From contig NZ_FORD01000003.1 of the NCBI RefSeq assembly GCF_900113925.1, positions 89,372-153,371 of the forward strand: a stretch of DNA of 64,000 nucleotides, given 5' to 3'. The translations under genes were made by a program, and so were the position numbers. Within the stretch, counting starts at the first letter, position 1; the number at the start of each line of letters is the position of its first letter. The notes under the pieces are model-generated. The model saw only the letters and a list, made by a program, of their open reading frames with translations, did no database searches and was not told the DNA's origin. This stretch comes from Nitrosomonas sp. Nm34 (lineage in GTDB: Bacteria; Pseudomonadota; Gammaproteobacteria; Burkholderiales; Nitrosomonadaceae). Of the stretch, positions 10,399-21,126 are shown one piece after another.

Positions 10399-11046
10399 TT
10401 ACTGCTTGCTTTCTCTCAAAGCATCCAGCTTCATCTGGACAATGTTCTGATAGGCACTTCTCCCACCACTCAATTTATCGATGCCTTGTTGATAAGCAAT
10501 ACGTGCCTCAGCTATTTTCCCAGATGCAGCCAGAATATCCCCTTTCAAATCAGCATAGAGGCCGCTAAAAGGCTCCCCATGCTGAGCATTCAGCAGATTC
10601 AAAGCTTCTTCATATTTTTTCTCATCCAATAAAATGCCGGCCAGGCGCAGGCGTGCGATATCCTTTAGCTCGGGTTCTTTACTCCTATCGAGCACCCATT
10701 GCAGTTTATTTTTAGCTGCTTGTTGATTGCCAGCATCCGCATTGGCCTGTGCGGCAATGAGTGCTGCACGTGATGCGTATCCACTCGTAGGAAAACCTTC
10801 TGTTAACAAATGTGCCGCATCATTAATCTTGGCAGGATCACTCCCCTGCTCAATTTGCTGTTGTAAGACAGCAAATAAATCAGCAGACTGCTGCGCTTGT
10901 TGTTTGTGGTAATAATTCCATGCCTGCGTCCCGACTATCGCGGCAATAAATGCCGTCATCATGATAATGACTGTGTTGCCATGCGCCGCCCACCAGGCTT
11001 TTAGCCCCTCTATTTTTTCCTGTTCTTCTGGATTATAAGCTGCCAT
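10399..11046 (-). CDS. yfgM: YfgM-family ancillary SecYEG translocon subunit, TPR protein
   Basis: This 215-aa inner-membrane protein has a short cytoplasmic N-terminus (MAAYNPEEQEKIEGLKAWW is typical of the family). One transmembrane helix lies at about residues 23-45, followed by a periplasmic TPR domain. In E. coli YfgM associates with the Sec translocon and periplasmic chaperones such as PpiD. It sits 12 bp upstream of bamB and 30 bp downstream of hisS, the conserved hisS-yfgM-bamB arrangement. Confidence 0.85.
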   Translation of the reverse strand: MAAYNPEEQEKIEGLKAWWAAHGNTVIIMMTAFIAAIVGTQAWNYYHKQQAQQSADLFAVLQQQIEQGSDPAKINDAAHLLTEGFPTSGYASRAALIAAQANADAGNQQAAKNKLQWVLDRSKEPELKDIARLRLAGILLDEKKYEEALNLLNAQHGEPFSGLYADLKGDILAASGKIAEARIAYQQGIDKLSGGRSAYQNIVQMKLDALRESKQ

Positions 11047-11076
11047 TTTTTCTTTGTTGATCTAGATAATTAACGA

Positions 11077-12333
11077 TTAAATTCGTTTGAGTAGCGGACC
11101 CGCTTCTACTAATCCCACTCTTACTTGTTCAGCTGCCTCACGCAATGGTTTGATGCTCACCTCACCTTCTTTTGCTTCATCATCACCGATAATGACCGCA
11201 AAACGAGCGCCGCTGCTATCCGCTTTTTTCATTTGTGATTTGAAACTGCCACCACCGCAATGCAAAATAGTATTTAACCCTTCATCACGAAACCATTCCG
11301 CTGCTTTCCAGGCAAAATCCGCTGCAAGTTCTCCCTGATGAACAACATAAATATCTGTGGTAGGGCTTGGAATTTCAATTTCATTCATCAAAGCAAGAAT
11401 TCGTTCAATTCCCATCGCAAACCCACAGGCAGGCGCTGGTTTACCACCCATTTGCGTGATTAAGCCATCATAACGCCCGCCTGCGCATATTGTTCCTTGG
11501 GCGCCCAGCTTATCGGTGACCCACTCGAATACGGTACGGTTGTAATAGTCCAATCCCCTCACCAGTTGGGGATTTATCTCAAAAGCAATACCTTGCTCGT
11601 GTAGCACACGTTGCAATGCTTCAAAATGCTGAAGTGAATCCTCATCCAGGTCATCCAATAACCTGGGTGCTCCAGCCAGAATTTCGCGCATATGCGGATT
11701 TTTACTATCGAGAATGCGTAATGGATTGCTATGCAAGCGCCTCTGAGCATCTTCATCCAGCTCATCCCGATACTGCTCAAAATACTTAATCAGTCTTGAT
11801 CGATAAATGGCACGGGATTCAGTACTTCCAAGCGTACCAATTTCCAGCCGCACCCCTGAAATACCCAACTCGCGCCAAAGTCGAGCGCCCATAATAATCA
11901 GCTCTGCATCAATATCAGCGTCTGCATAGCCCAATGCTTCCACGCCAACTTGATGAAATTGACGGTAGCGCCCTTTTTGCGGACGTTCATGACGAAACAT
12001 TGGCCCATAGTAATACAATCTCTGCGGTCCGGCATAAAGCAGATTATGCTCCAGTACTGCCCGCACACAGGAAGCCGTTCCTTCCGGTCGCAATGTCAGG
12101 CTGTCTCCATTCAGATGGTCCACAAACGTGTACATCTCTTTTTCAACAATATCCGTCACTGCCCCGATTGAACGTATGAATAAATCAGTCTGCTCAACGA
12201 TAGGAGTACGAATATTGCGATACCCATAGCTTGCCAACCAATCTCGTACGATGTCCTCGAAAAACTCCCAACGATGGGTTTCCTTCGGCAGGATATCATT
12301 CATCCCCCGAATAGCCTGAATCAGGTTAGACAT
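11077..12333 (-). CDS. hisS: Histidine-tRNA ligase
   Basis: This class II aminoacyl-tRNA synthetase has 418 aa. The N-terminal IRGMNDILP and [10 protein letters not shown] segments, motif 2 ([16 protein letters not shown]), the histidine-specific GGRYDGL loop and motif 3 (GFAMGIERI) are all present in order. A C-terminal anticodon-binding domain follows. The start ATG at 12333 overlaps the end of ispG by 8 nt, which suggests translational coupling. Confidence 0.97.
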   Translation of the reverse strand: MSNLIQAIRGMNDILPKETHRWEFFEDIVRDWLASYGYRNIRTPIVEQTDLFIRSIGAVTDIVEKEMYTFVDHLNGDSLTLRPEGTASCVRAVLEHNLLYAGPQRLYYYGPMFRHERPQKGRYRQFHQVGVEALGYADADIDAELIIMGARLWRELGISGVRLEIGTLGSTESRAIYRSRLIKYFEQYRDELDEDAQRRLHSNPLRILDSKNPHMREILAGAPRLLDDLDEDSLQHFEALQRVLHEQGIAFEINPQLVRGLDYYNRTVFEWVTDKLGAQGTICAGGRYDGLITQMGGKPAPACGFAMGIERILALMNEIEIPSPTTDIYVVHQGELAADFAWKAAEWFRDEGLNTILHCGGGSFKSQMKKADSSGARFAVIIGDDEAKEGEVSIKPLREAAEQVRVGLVEAGPLLKRI

Positions 12334-13573
12334 GAACTAGTTTTCTTTGGTATTTAGTGCGTACATATTCATCAACGATGTGACGAAACTCACCGGCAAT
12401 GTTATCACCTTTCAGGGTCACCGTTTTTTCTCCATCGACAAAAACGGGCGCGACTGGATTCTCTCCTGAACCAGGCAAACTAATCCCTATATTGGCATGC
12501 TTACTCTCTCCCGGACCATTGACGACACATCCCATCACCGCCAGTGTCATGTTTTCTACTCCAACGTATTGTTCACGCCAACTGACCATTTGTTCTCGGA
12601 CATAAGCTTGGATACTTTCCGCTAATTCCTGAAAATAAGTACTCGTCGTTCGTCCACAGCCCGGGCATGCTGCCACAAGGGGAACAAATGCCCGCAGACC
12701 CATGGTCTGAAGAATTTCCTGCGCCACGATCACTTCACGTGTGCGATCCCCTCCAGGTTCAGGGGTCAGGGATATCCTGATAGTATCGCCTATTCCTTCA
12801 AACAACAGCACTGACAATGCCGCAGTTGAGGCAACAATCCCCTTCGATCCCATTCCTGCCTCTGTCAACCCCAAGTGCAGCGCATAATCACACTGGGCTG
12901 CCAGCTCACGATAGACAGCTATGAGATCTTGCACACCACTTACCTTGCATGACAATATGATGTGATCGCGAGAAAGTCCAAGTTCTTCTGCTTTAGTAGC
13001 GCTCTCCAACGCAGAAGTAATAAGAGCCTTACGCATCACTTGACCCGCATCGAGCGGCTTAGCCAATTTGGCATTTTCATCCATGATGCGTGCCAGCATT
13101 TCTGGATCTAAGCTACCCCAATTCACGCCAATTCGGACAGGCTTATCATATTTACAAGCGGTCTCTATCAGTGTGGCAAATTGCTCATCACGCTTCCTGC
13201 CATGACCTACATTGCCAGGATTGATGCGATACTTGGCTAATGCTTTAGCGCAATCCGGATACGCTGTCAGCAATTTGTGACCATTAAAATGAAAATCACC
13301 TACCAATGGCACATGGCAACCCATATCATCCAATCTTGCACGAATCGCTGGTACGGCCTTGGCTGCTTCCGCTGTATTAACTGTAATCCGTACTAGCTCT
13401 GAACCAGCGCGTGCCAATCGGGCAACCTGTACGGCAGTAGCCACTTCATCCGCTGTGTCGGTATTTGTCATCGACTGTACAATGACAGGCGCATCACCGC
13501 CAATCGTAATAGTACCTACACGTACACCAACACTTATGCGTCGCGGTGAAGAAATATTGTTTTGAGACATCAT
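12326..13573 (-). CDS. ispG: 4-hydroxy-3-methylbut-2-enyl diphosphate synthase (flavodoxin/ferredoxin)
   Basis: IspG/GcpE, 415 aa, is a [4Fe-4S] enzyme of the MEP isoprenoid pathway that converts MEcPP to HMBPP. The cluster-binding cysteines appear in the [12 protein letters not shown] motif and in GCVVNGPGE. The N-terminal TIM-barrel region ([22 protein letters not shown]) is typical. Isoprenoids made here would also feed hopanoids and quinones. It lies between rodZ and hisS, as in many proteobacteria. Confidence 0.97.
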   Translation of the reverse strand: MMSQNNISSPRRISVGVRVGTITIGGDAPVIVQSMTNTDTADEVATAVQVARLARAGSELVRITVNTAEAAKAVPAIRARLDDMGCHVPLVGDFHFNGHKLLTAYPDCAKALAKYRINPGNVGHGRKRDEQFATLIETACKYDKPVRIGVNWGSLDPEMLARIMDENAKLAKPLDAGQVMRKALITSALESATKAEELGLSRDHIILSCKVSGVQDLIAVYRELAAQCDYALHLGLTEAGMGSKGIVASTAALSVLLFEGIGDTIRISLTPEPGGDRTREVIVAQEILQTMGLRAFVPLVAACPGCGRTTSTYFQELAESIQAYVREQMVSWREQYVGVENMTLAVMGCVVNGPGESKHANIGISLPGSGENPVAPVFVDGEKTVTLKGDNIAGEFRHIVDEYVRTKYQRKLVHV

Positions 13574-13623
13574 TCTATAGAGCCTGAAAAAGAACTAAAA
13601 AATTAATGGACAAAATAAGAGAT

Positions 13624-14676
13624 CTATTCCAATGAAAAGCGAGCCACATTATCGCCTTTTCGTATATAGGGCGCTAGATCAACTAATTTGCTATTGTACG
13701 TAAGATTCACACCGCTCGCATTACCAATCACCAAATGAAGAGGCGGCATCCCTTTTACCACTTGCTCTGTACCCTTGCCATTCATTTTGACAAAAATAAC
13801 TTTTTTATTGCTGTCTCTTATCTCAACCCATGATTCCTTGGAAAAAATGAAGTGCAGTACTTTTTCGTTATTCTCCTCCGCCTCATTCACAACAGGTTCA
13901 GCAACAGCAGGTGTAACCGGAGCATGCGCTATTTCGGGTGGCCTCTTCTCTGGAGGCTCTAATGGCTCTACACTGCGTGAATGAGCTGAAAGTGTCTGAG
14001 GCAGCAATAATTCCATGGTAACCTGCCCATTTTCAGCTTGTGAATCAGAGGAAGCAGGCGCATCCATACTATTCTTCATGATCGCCTCTTGACTCCAATT
14101 TCCCCCCTGATATACGCCGTAGCCTACTAAAACCGAAGTTAAAACCATCGCCAAAAACAATATGCCACGCCCTCCGCCCTCTCGTTTCGATGGAACCAGT
14201 GGAATGGCTTTTACCTGTTTTGCAGAGCCTTGATGAGCCAGTGCTGGAGTAGATTGAGCGAATAAATGAAGTAACGAATTCGTATCAAGTTGGAGCAAGC
14301 TACCATAATTTCGAATAAATCCCCGAAGAAATGTGCTGGAAGGAAATTTACTATAATCCTCTTCCTCTATCGCTCTGATTTGCTGTACTGATAATCTTAA
14401 TCGTCTCGCCACTTCCGCCACACTCAAACCGCGTTTTAATCTTTCAGCGCGTAATAGCTGTCCACATCCAGTGCTTGTGCTTGCATTAAGTTTCTCTTCT
14501 GGACTTGCTCCATGATCAGCAAACTCCTTATCGGGTGCATCCATTCCGCCTTCACAAGCAGCAAGCTGAGCGGGCATGTTTGGGTGAATACCGCTATCAG
14601 AAGAAGTGGTTTCCGAAGTGATTTCTTCCAGGCTATTATCCAATACTTTTTGTTGGCCTATATCATTATTATTCAT
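13624..14676 (-). CDS. rodZ: RodZ-like cytoskeletal/HTH membrane protein
   Basis: This 350-aa protein has a cytoplasmic Cro/CI-type helix-turn-helix at about residues 73-130 (GQLLRAERLKRGLSVAEVA, RAIEEEDYSKFP). A single transmembrane helix lies near 172-193. A proline-rich periplasmic linker leads to a C-terminal DUF4115 domain (SWVEIRDSNKKVIF, PPLHLVIGNASGVNLTY). RodZ links MreB to the membrane during rod-shape growth. Its start overlaps the end of pilW by 8 nt. The N-terminal 70 residues are acidic and poorly conserved. Confidence 0.85.
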   Translation of the reverse strand: MNNNDIGQQKVLDNSLEEITSETTSSDSGIHPNMPAQLAACEGGMDAPDKEFADHGASPEEKLNASTSTGCGQLLRAERLKRGLSVAEVARRLRLSVQQIRAIEEEDYSKFPSSTFLRGFIRNYGSLLQLDTNSLLHLFAQSTPALAHQGSAKQVKAIPLVPSKREGGGRGILFLAMVLTSVLVGYGVYQGGNWSQEAIMKNSMDAPASSDSQAENGQVTMELLLPQTLSAHSRSVEPLEPPEKRPPEIAHAPVTPAVAEPVVNEAEENNEKVLHFIFSKESWVEIRDSNKKVIFVKMNGKGTEQVVKGMPPLHLVIGNASGVNLTYNSKLVDLAPYIRKGDNVARFSLE

Positions 14677-15460
14677 GATTTAATCTCCCTTCCCGCAGGG
14701 CTATTGCCTCATTTGAATCAGGAAAACGTCTTTGTAACTGAAAAGCATAGCTTGCTTCAGCCTGATAATCTCCAATTGTACGTTCAATTTGAATGGCCAA
14801 CCATAAGCTTTCTGGCGAAAGCGAATAAGCTTGCATATAGGAAATAATATTTGATTTGGCTGTTTTAAGATCTCCACGTCTGAAATCAATCTCGATTAAC
14901 CCAAGTACTGCCAGCGGATAGTTGGGGCGAATTACCAAGGCTTTCTGGAAAAAATCTTTAGCTTGTGCAAATTCATTACGTTTTAGCACACAAATTCCGG
15001 CATTCGAATATGTTTTTTCGGGCGTTTCATAAAGGGAGTTTCTGATTGCACTCATAAAATGATCCACTGCCAGAGCCACCTCTTCAGGATGGCGCTGACA
15101 AAGAAACCACCCAAAATTATTGTGTACGTCAGAATCATTAGGATCTATTTTAAGTGCACGCTCAAAATTCAAGCGCGCAAGCCCATCTTCGTGCAAATTC
15201 ATATAGACCAGGCCGAGTACGTTATAAGCAGGTGCATAGTCCGGATTTGCTCGTAATGCGATTTCAGCTTCTTCTATAGCGACTTTGTACTGACCACGAC
15301 TGTAATATTGCCCGGCGAGTTCGGCATGAATCTTGACACTTTGTTGAGATCGCTTTCTTGTTTCTTCTGCAGCTTGTTCCATCTCTTTCCCAGGTAGCTG
15401 GGCACATCCTGTGACTACGCCAGCAAACACTCCCAGCAAACCCGCCAGCACCTTTTTCAT
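14669..15460 (-). CDS. pilW: Type IV pilus biogenesis/stability lipoprotein PilW/PilF
   Basis: This 263-aa TPR lipoprotein has a signal peptide ending VVTGC (Cys19), followed by about six tetratricopeptide units ([39 protein letters not shown]). PilF/PilW is the pilotin that assembles the PilQ secretin in the outer membrane. It is flanked by rlmN (4-nt overlap) and rodZ (8-nt overlap), the usual context for this gene. Confidence 0.88.
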   Translation of the reverse strand: MKKVLAGLLGVFAGVVTGCAQLPGKEMEQAAEETRKRSQQSVKIHAELAGQYYSRGQYKVAIEEAEIALRANPDYAPAYNVLGLVYMNLHEDGLARLNFERALKIDPNDSDVHNNFGWFLCQRHPEEVALAVDHFMSAIRNSLYETPEKTYSNAGICVLKRNEFAQAKDFFQKALVIRPNYPLAVLGLIEIDFRRGDLKTAKSNIISYMQAYSLSPESLWLAIQIERTIGDYQAEASYAFQLQRRFPDSNEAIALREGRLNHE

Positions 15461-16617
15461 CCAGCTATCTTCGTGACACTGCGATTTACCCGCCGGGTTT
15501 TATCCAGCACCTGGCCAGCCAATTGGCCGCACGCCGCATCGATATCATCACCGCGTGTTTTACGCACTGTGGTTATGAGACCTGCTTGCAGCAACGCATC
15601 GCGAAAAATTCGTATCGCTTCTGGTGAGGATCGCTTATAGCCCGATTCGGCAAATGAATTGAACGGAATCAAATTCAATTTACAGGGAATTTTTTTCACC
15701 AACTGCACCAATTCATGGGCATGTTCAATACTGTCATTCACACCATCAAGCATGACATATTCGAATGTCACAAAATCTCTAGGGGCAGCCTGGAGATAGC
15801 GTTCACACGCAGCCAATAACATTTTGATGGGATATTTCTTATTAATGGGCACCAACTGATCACGCAAAGCATCATTCGGCGCATGCAAAGAAACCGCCAA
15901 AGCAACGGGACAGCGCTCGCGCAACCTATCCATTGCAGGTACCAGACCGGAAGTGCTGACAGTGACTTTTCGCCTGGATAACCCATAAGTGTTGTCGTCC
16001 AACATCAAGTCCAGCGCAGTGACGACATTCTCAAAATTAGCCAATGGTTCACCCATACCCATCAGCACGACATTACTAATAGCCCGGCCTATATTTTTTT
16101 CCTGATGAGGTATCCTTCCATTGGTAGAATTTTCTGGCAGAAAAGAAGTTTCATGAGCCTTTTCAGTTTTGAGCATTTTGTTTGCCCACCATAACTGGCC
16201 GATGATTTCCGCCACCGTCAAATTACGGTTAAACCCCTGCTTGCCCGTTGAACAAAAACTGCATGCAAGGGCGCATCCCACCTGACTGGAAATGCACAGC
16301 GTGCCACGATTAACTTCAGGAATGAAAACCATTTCAACAGCATTTCCTGCACCCGTTGACAACAACCATTTACGGGTACCATCTGCAGCAACATGATCAT
16401 TAATAACTTCAGGTGAGCGAATGATGGAAAGGGCAGTGAGTTTCTCTCGAAATGCTTTTGCCAGGTCACTCATCTCAGAAAAATCCGATATGCCTAGTTG
16501 ATGTATCCAGCGCAGCAATTGTTTCGCACGATAGGGTTTTTCTCCCATATCCGTGCAGAAACGCGTGAGGCCAGCCGAATCAAAATCAAGTAAATTAATA
16601 GCCATATTCATAAGCAA
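15457..16617 (-). CDS. rlmN: Dual-specificity 23S rRNA A2503 / tRNA A37 methyltransferase RlmN
   Basis: This radical-SAM methyltransferase makes 2-methyladenosine in 23S rRNA and some tRNAs. The CxxxCxxC cluster motif is at C115, C119 and C122 ([11 protein letters not shown]). [13 protein letters not shown] follows. The C-terminal region holds the second catalytic cysteine near [13 protein letters not shown]. The longest frame opens with TTG at 16617; in-frame ATGs at 16611 and 16605 (MAINLLDFD) are the more likely starts, but no clear ribosome site decides between them. Confidence 0.95.
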   Translation of the reverse strand: MLMNMAINLLDFDSAGLTRFCTDMGEKPYRAKQLLRWIHQLGISDFSEMSDLAKAFREKLTALSIIRSPEVINDHVAADGTRKWLLSTGAGNAVEMVFIPEVNRGTLCISSQVGCALACSFCSTGKQGFNRNLTVAEIIGQLWWANKMLKTEKAHETSFLPENSTNGRIPHQEKNIGRAISNVVLMGMGEPLANFENVVTALDLMLDDNTYGLSRRKVTVSTSGLVPAMDRLRERCPVALAVSLHAPNDALRDQLVPINKKYPIKMLLAACERYLQAAPRDFVTFEYVMLDGVNDSIEHAHELVQLVKKIPCKLNLIPFNSFAESGYKRSSPEAIRIFRDALLQAGLITTVRKTRGDDIDAACGQLAGQVLDKTRRVNRSVTKIAG

Positions 16618-16640
16618 AGCTATCTTGGCTGCAAATTATT

Positions 16641-17066
16641 TTAGCGCGAATAAACATCCAAAGTAGGAAAAAAGCAGGCAATTTCCACTGCTGCCGTCTC
16701 AGCTGCATCCGAGCCATGCACCGCATTTGCATCGATACTCTCGGCAAAATCAGCACGGATAGTTCCTTTTTCAGCTTTTTTAGGATCGGTTGCTCCCATC
16801 AATTCTCGGTTCTTACTGATAGCGTTTTCTCCTTCAAGCACCTGAACCATGACAGGTCCAGAAATCATAAATTCCACTAAATCATTGAAAAAAGGACGCC
16901 CACGATGAACTGCATAGAAAGTCTCAGCTTCCCTTTTAGACAAATGTGCCATACGTGCTGCGATAATTTTTAACCCCGCCTGCTCAAATCTCGAATAAAT
17001 CTGGCCAATGATATTTTTTGCAACTGCATCCGGCTTAATAATCGATAACGTTCTTTCAACAGCCAT
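16641..17066 (-). CDS. ndk: Nucleoside diphosphate kinase
   Basis: NDK, 141 aa, interconverts nucleoside di- and triphosphates. The sequence begins [14 protein letters not shown] and contains the catalytic histidine in [12 protein letters not shown]. The ATG at 17066 is chosen over the upstream GTG at 17078. It has a GGAG ribosome site six bases upstream, and family members begin at this methionine. It heads the minus-strand block running to der. Confidence 0.96.
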   Translation of the reverse strand: MAVERTLSIIKPDAVAKNIIGQIYSRFEQAGLKIIAARMAHLSKREAETFYAVHRGRPFFNDLVEFMISGPVMVQVLEGENAISKNRELMGATDPKKAEKGTIRADFAESIDANAVHGSDAAETAAVEIACFFPTLDVYSR

Positions 17067-17504
17067 TAAATACTCCACAAAATTAACAAATCAAAATAAA
17101 GCACTATTCTAACAAAAAATATATATTGATTCTGAAAAAGAGCGCTTAAGACAAGATGTTATGATTGACTAAATCAGCTGGCGCATTCCACTCAGCCCTC
17201 AATATTTAATTGATTTCATTTTATAACACTTTAGTATTGACAGTTTCATAATTAGACAAGGATAATGTTATGATTCTCCGAAGAAAGCACTTTGAATGCT
17301 CACAATGAACTATTATCCTAGATCTCATATTTTCCTAATTTTTTAATCTGAATATCAGATACATTCATATTATTTTTTCTGTCATATCCATCCGGATTTA
17401 AAACTTCAACGCAGGACCGGTAAACTAAAAGCCTATCTGACCCCATAAGGTTCAAACATGTTTTTTCAATTTTTCGAATGCAAATCTGTCACGGAGCTTG
17501 GTTT
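17067..17504. other. Divergent intergenic region ndk / aminotransferase
   Basis: About 440 bp of AT-rich DNA without coding remnants. It contains a sigma70-like promoter for the plus strand (listed separately) and a 15-bp palindrome, ATCTGA-ATA-TCAGAT, near 17346-17360. The resulting leader for the aminotransferase would be over 200 nt, long enough to hold regulation. I do not recognise a riboswitch in it. Confidence 0.4.
17237..17266 (+). promoter_or_regulatory. Sigma70-like promoter candidate upstream of the aminotransferase
   Basis: TTGACA (17237-17242) and GATAAT (17261-17266) are separated by 18 bp, close to the sigma70 consensus. Transcription would start about 230 bp before the ATG at 17505. 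Confidence 0.4.
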
Positions 17505-18890
17505 ATGAATATCCAGGAACTCATTCGACAACGCGGCAGAGAAAATTTCACCTTACACGATCTCTATCTCAATAGTCAGATGGTAAAGGTGTTAAAAACA
17601 ATAGGCTTTGATCGTCATTATGTAAAGGCTGAGGGCGCTTATCTTTTTGATGATCAAGACAATCGCTATCTTGATTTACTAAGCGGCTTCGGAGTATTCT
17701 CCTTAGGGCGCAATCATCCTCAAATTGTCCAAGCACTGAAAGACGTTCTTAGCGCAGAGCTTCCCAATTTGGTGCAACTCGATGTCTCGTTACTGTCGGG
17801 CATATTAGCAGAAAAGCTGGTAGCCATTAGTCCAGAAGGTCTGGATCGCGTTTTTTTTGCTAACTCTGGAACAGAAACAGTCGAAGCAGCGATCAAATTC
17901 AGCCGTTATGCCACAGGTAAATCTAAAATTATTTACTGCCGGGGAGGGTATCATGGTCTTAGCCTCGGCTCACTTTCTGCTACCGGAGATACTCACTATA
18001 AACAAGGATTTGGCCCGCTAGTGCCGGATTTTATTGAAGTACCTTTTGGAGATCTCGCTGCTTTGGAAAGAGCACTTTCCCAGAAAGATGTGGCCGCCTT
18101 TATAACCGAGCCGATCCAAGGACATGGTGTCTGGATACCAGATGATCATTACTTGCCGCAAGCGGCTGAGCTAACCCGGCGTTATGAAGCATTATTTATA
18201 GCGGATGAAGTACAAACGGGATTGGGACGTACTGGTAAATGGTGGGCTGTAGAACACTGGTCCGTCACCCCGGATATACTTTGTATGGCAAAAGCGCTAT
18301 CAGGAGGGTTTATTCCTGTTGGCGCACTGGTCTGTAAAGAATGGATATTTGATCGTGTTTTTAATCGCATGGACCGCGCTGTCGTTCATGGCAGCACTTT
18401 CGGCAAAAGTAATCTTGCCATGGCCGCTGGATTGGCTACTTTAGAGGTATTAGAATCAGAGAATCTGATCGAAAAATCTGCTCAATCCGGGCAAGCTATT
18501 ATCAATGCACTGCAACCTCTTGTCGGAGAATATGAATGTCTGAAGGAAATTCGAGGAAAAGGTATGATGATTGCGTTAGAATTTACTGAACCACATAGCC
18601 TGTCTCTTAAAATGTCCTGGAAAATGTTAGAAGCGACTAACAAGGGATTATTCTCGCAAATGATTACTGTCCCTTTATTTTCCCGGCATCGCATTCTATC
18701 CCAGGTAGCCGGGCACGGCATGAATATCGTCAAGTTTATTCCACCACTCATACTGACAGAATCCGATATCAAGTGGATAATAGATGCGACCAAGTCTGTT
18801 ATTCATGATGCACATCGCGGCCCTGCTGCCGTTTGGGATTTAGGTAAAACGCTTGCGACTAAAGCCCTGCGAAGAAAAGTCAGTACTTAA
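17505..18890 (+). CDS. Class III PLP aminotransferase, HpnO-like (hopanoid) candidate
   Basis: This is a 461-aa fold-type I aminotransferase. Visible motifs are the phosphate-binding NSGTETVEAAIK, the YHG segment, EPIQGHG, the PLP-Asp in LFIADEVQTGLGRTG and the Schiff-base lysine in MAKALSGGF. The length and the N-terminal pattern (LNPQM-like LNSQMVKVLKTIGFDRHY, LDLLSGFGVFSLGRNHP) resemble HpnO, which makes the terminal amine of aminobacteriohopanetriol. That is from memory of the family, not a search. Acetylornithine/ornithine aminotransferases are the alternative. The start at 17505 is preferred because GGAG lies 8 nt upstream; a longer frame begins at 17478. The gene stands alone, convergent with dnaQ. 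Confidence 0.6.
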   Translation: MNIQELIRQRGRENFTLHDLYLNSQMVKVLKTIGFDRHYVKAEGAYLFDDQDNRYLDLLSGFGVFSLGRNHPQIVQALKDVLSAELPNLVQLDVSLLSGILAEKLVAISPEGLDRVFFANSGTETVEAAIKFSRYATGKSKIIYCRGGYHGLSLGSLSATGDTHYKQGFGPLVPDFIEVPFGDLAALERALSQKDVAAFITEPIQGHGVWIPDDHYLPQAAELTRRYEALFIADEVQTGLGRTGKWWAVEHWSVTPDILCMAKALSGGFIPVGALVCKEWIFDRVFNRMDRAVVHGSTFGKSNLAMAAGLATLEVLESENLIEKSAQSGQAIINALQPLVGEYECLKEIRGKGMMIALEFTEPHSLSLKMSWKMLEATNKGLFSQMITVPLFSRHRILSQVAGHGMNIVKFIPPLILTESDIKWIIDATKSVIHDAHRGPAAVWDLGKTLATKALRRKVST

Positions 18891-18965
18891 CAATGGCATA
18901 AAAACGGTATTTAAAATAGTTTATGACCACTCCTGACTTATGGAGGCGCATTCCACCTCGCTCTT

Positions 18966-19673
18966 TTATGAGCTGAACGCCACATGCTGCTTCCATAAGC
19001 ACTTTCCCTTGCTTTCTTTATCAATATTCTCAAGCTGCTGCGAGTGCAATTCAAGCTCCTTCTCACCGGCAGGTAATATTATTAAATGCAAATTCTCAGC
19101 AATGACTGCCGAGTCAATGGATAAGGGCGTGATATCCAATTCCATCAACAAACTTTCTTGCCCTCTGGTCATAGCTAAATAAACCTCGGCCAGAAGCTCT
19201 GCATCCATTAATGCACCATGTAAGGTGCGCTTCGAATTATCGATTTGATAGCGCTCACACAAGGCATCCAAATTATTCCGTTTACCTGGATGAATCTCCT
19301 TGGCAATAACAAGTGTATCGGAGATCTCAGAGCAGTAATTTTTTAGTGGTAGTTGCTTGACCAGCCCTAATTCATGATCAAGAAATCCTACATCAAACGG
19401 TGCATTGTGAATAAGAAGCTCCGCACCTTCAATGAAATCCAGAAAAGCAGCACAAATATCACGAAATTTTTGTTTGTCCTGCAGAAACTCGCTGGTTAAA
19501 CCGTGTATTTGCAGCGCACTTGCTTCGCTTTCCCGCTCAGGATTCAAGTAATAATGAAAATGACGACCCGTCAATTGCCGGTTATACATTTCGACGGCCG
19601 CTATCTCAACAATTCGATGGCCCAATTTAGGGTCTAAACCAGTGGTTTCGGTATCAATAAAAACTTTACGCAT
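18966..19673 (-). CDS. dnaQ: DNA polymerase III epsilon subunit (3'-5' exonuclease)
   Basis: This 235-aa DEDDh proofreading exonuclease has catalytic residues D7 and E9 (FIDTETTG), D94 (NAPFDVGF), H152 and D157 (HGALMDAELL). The C-terminal tail past residue 175 would bind the polymerase alpha subunit. It overlaps the rnhA stop by one base (TGATG), the standard rnhA-dnaQ pair. Confidence 0.95.
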   Translation of the reverse strand: MRKVFIDTETTGLDPKLGHRIVEIAAVEMYNRQLTGRHFHYYLNPERESEASALQIHGLTSEFLQDKQKFRDICAAFLDFIEGAELLIHNAPFDVGFLDHELGLVKQLPLKNYCSEISDTLVIAKEIHPGKRNNLDALCERYQIDNSKRTLHGALMDAELLAEVYLAMTRGQESLLMELDITPLSIDSAVIAENLHLIILPAGEKELELHSQQLENIDKESKGKCLWKQHVAFSS

Positions 19674-20179
19674 CAGCTATTTACCTTATCGCTCGAGCTT
19701 CCTTTTCTTGTGATGACAGATGTTACTCCCTGGTTAGCCAGTTCATCTGCTCGCTCATTACCCTCATGCCCCATATGCCCGCGTACCCAGCACCATTCGA
19801 TTTGATATTGCTGTGACAAATGATCAAGTTCTCTCCACAATTCTTCATTCTTGACTGGCTTTTTATCAGCAGTACGCCAGCCCCGATTTTTCCAGGCATA
19901 TATCCATTCACTGATACCTTTCTGTACATACTGTGAATCAGTATAGAGGTGTATTTTGCAAGATTGCCTTGAAATAGGCAGCGATGCTAACGCTTGTAAG
20001 GCACGAATTGCCGAGATCAATTCCATCCGATTATTAGTCGTGCTTGCTTCACCACCAAATAATTCCCATGTACTTGCCTGGTATTTCAGCAAAACACCCC
20101 ACCCCCCTATGCCTGGATTACCCTTACAGGCACCATCCGTAAATATTTCCACTACGCATGCAGCATCTTGCATATTCAT
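19673..20179 (-). CDS. rnhA: Ribonuclease HI
   Basis: RNase HI, 168 aa, degrades RNA in RNA:DNA hybrids. The DEDD active site is visible: D15 ([11 protein letters not shown]), E in [10 protein letters not shown] in YTDSQYV and D in ERADELAN. A short extra C-terminal tail ([13 protein letters not shown]) is non-conserved. Translation is coupled to dnaQ downstream. Confidence 0.95.
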   Translation of the reverse strand: MNMQDAACVVEIFTDGACKGNPGIGGWGVLLKYQASTWELFGGEASTTNNRMELISAIRALQALASLPISRQSCKIHLYTDSQYVQKGISEWIYAWKNRGWRTADKKPVKNEELWRELDHLSQQYQIEWCWVRGHMGHEGNERADELANQGVTSVITRKGSSSDKVNS

Positions 20180-20225
20180 AACTACTACTTTATATTTATT
20201 TTATGATTAGTTGTCGAGCATAATT

Positions 20226-20328
20226 ATTCCCTTTCTAAATCAAAACTGGCTTTGTCGGCTTCACCTTGTCGTATGTTTGATACTGCCTGCAGCTCGCCTT
20301 CGCATCACTTTTAATTAGAAAGGGAACT
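20226..20328 (+). repeat. 103-bp inverted-repeat-ended dispersed repeat, copy A
   Basis: A non-coding element with terminal inverted repeats: TTCCCTTTCTAA (20227-20238) against TTAGAAAGGGAA (20315-20326). It aligns without gaps over 103 bp to copy B at 23798-23900 on the opposite strand, with 78 identical positions by hand count. The best conserved parts are the segment TAAATCAAAACTG and the core TTCACCTTGTCGTATG. The size and ends are those of a MITE. No target duplication is obvious. It lies between the methyltransferase and rnhA. Confidence 0.75.
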
Positions 20329-20332
20329 ACAC

Positions 20333-21094
20333 TTACTTTACAGTATTTTTGAATTTTTGCGTCGCTGGCACAATTTTTCTTTTGCTAGACAGCTTATTTT
20401 CCCAACAAGGTTTAATGATACGCATGCCATGGATTTGCTTGACCGCGTGCAAGAAATAAACTCCTCCGGAAATTGGCCACCAACGATCTCCTGCAGCCTC
20501 CATAAAATGGAAACGTTTTATCCATTTCTCTTTACTGAAAGGAGGGGCATAACAGCCGAGTCGCCCTCCAACAATCTCAAAATCGAGCAGTTTCAACCAA
20601 TCCTTAAGACGAGGCAATGCGATGAATTGGCCATACCAGGGAAATTCATTTCTCGCTGTTTTCCAATACCGAGTCACCCCCCAAAGGCTGAATGGGTTAA
20701 AACCGCTGATCACGACATGTCCCTCCGGTATCAATACACGATGTACTTCGCGCAGAATCTGATGTGGATTAGAATTGAATTCCAGTATATGCGGCAATAA
20801 TACCAGATCTATACTGCCACTTTCGATAGGCAGGAAATCTGGTAACGCATAAAAGGATGCACCAGGACTAATGCCAAGACGAAATTGATAAGGGATACGG
20901 TTAGCACATAAAAAATTCAATTGAGGAAAACCAATTTGCAAAGCGTTATAACCAAAAATATTAATAACCGCTTGATCAAAATAGCCTTGCTCCTCCTCAA
21001 GCAAATATTGGCCGAGCGAGGTTTCAAACCATTGCTGCATAGTCCGAGCATGCAGAGAGAGCGTCATGATGCTGTTAGCACTCAGCCTTTTCAT
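20333..21094 (-). CDS. SAM-dependent methyltransferase, YafS-like
   Basis: This 253-aa class I methyltransferase of the Methyltransf_11 kind has a diverged nucleotide-binding motif I followed by the acidic strand SGSIDLVLLPHILEF and the motif LREVHRVLIPEGHVVISGFNP. It lies between rnhA and divergent gloB (32 bp apart), matching the E. coli gloB-yafS-rnhA-dnaQ neighbourhood, so it is probably the YafS orthologue. The substrate is unknown. In-frame methionines at residues 10 and 19 are alternative starts. Confidence 0.75.
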   Translation of the reverse strand: MKRLSANSIMTLSLHARTMQQWFETSLGQYLLEEEQGYFDQAVINIFGYNALQIGFPQLNFLCANRIPYQFRLGISPGASFYALPDFLPIESGSIDLVLLPHILEFNSNPHQILREVHRVLIPEGHVVISGFNPFSLWGVTRYWKTARNEFPWYGQFIALPRLKDWLKLLDFEIVGGRLGCYAPPFSKEKWIKRFHFMEAAGDRWWPISGGVYFLHAVKQIHGMRIIKPCWENKLSSKRKIVPATQKFKNTVK

Positions 21095-21126
21095 AAATAT
21101 TTTTTTATTAAACCGAGAAAAACACC

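Noticed and set aside
20226..20328. Integron attC site
   Set aside because: The element has inverted ends, but lacks the GTTRRRY/RYYYAAC core sites and any integrase or cassette array.
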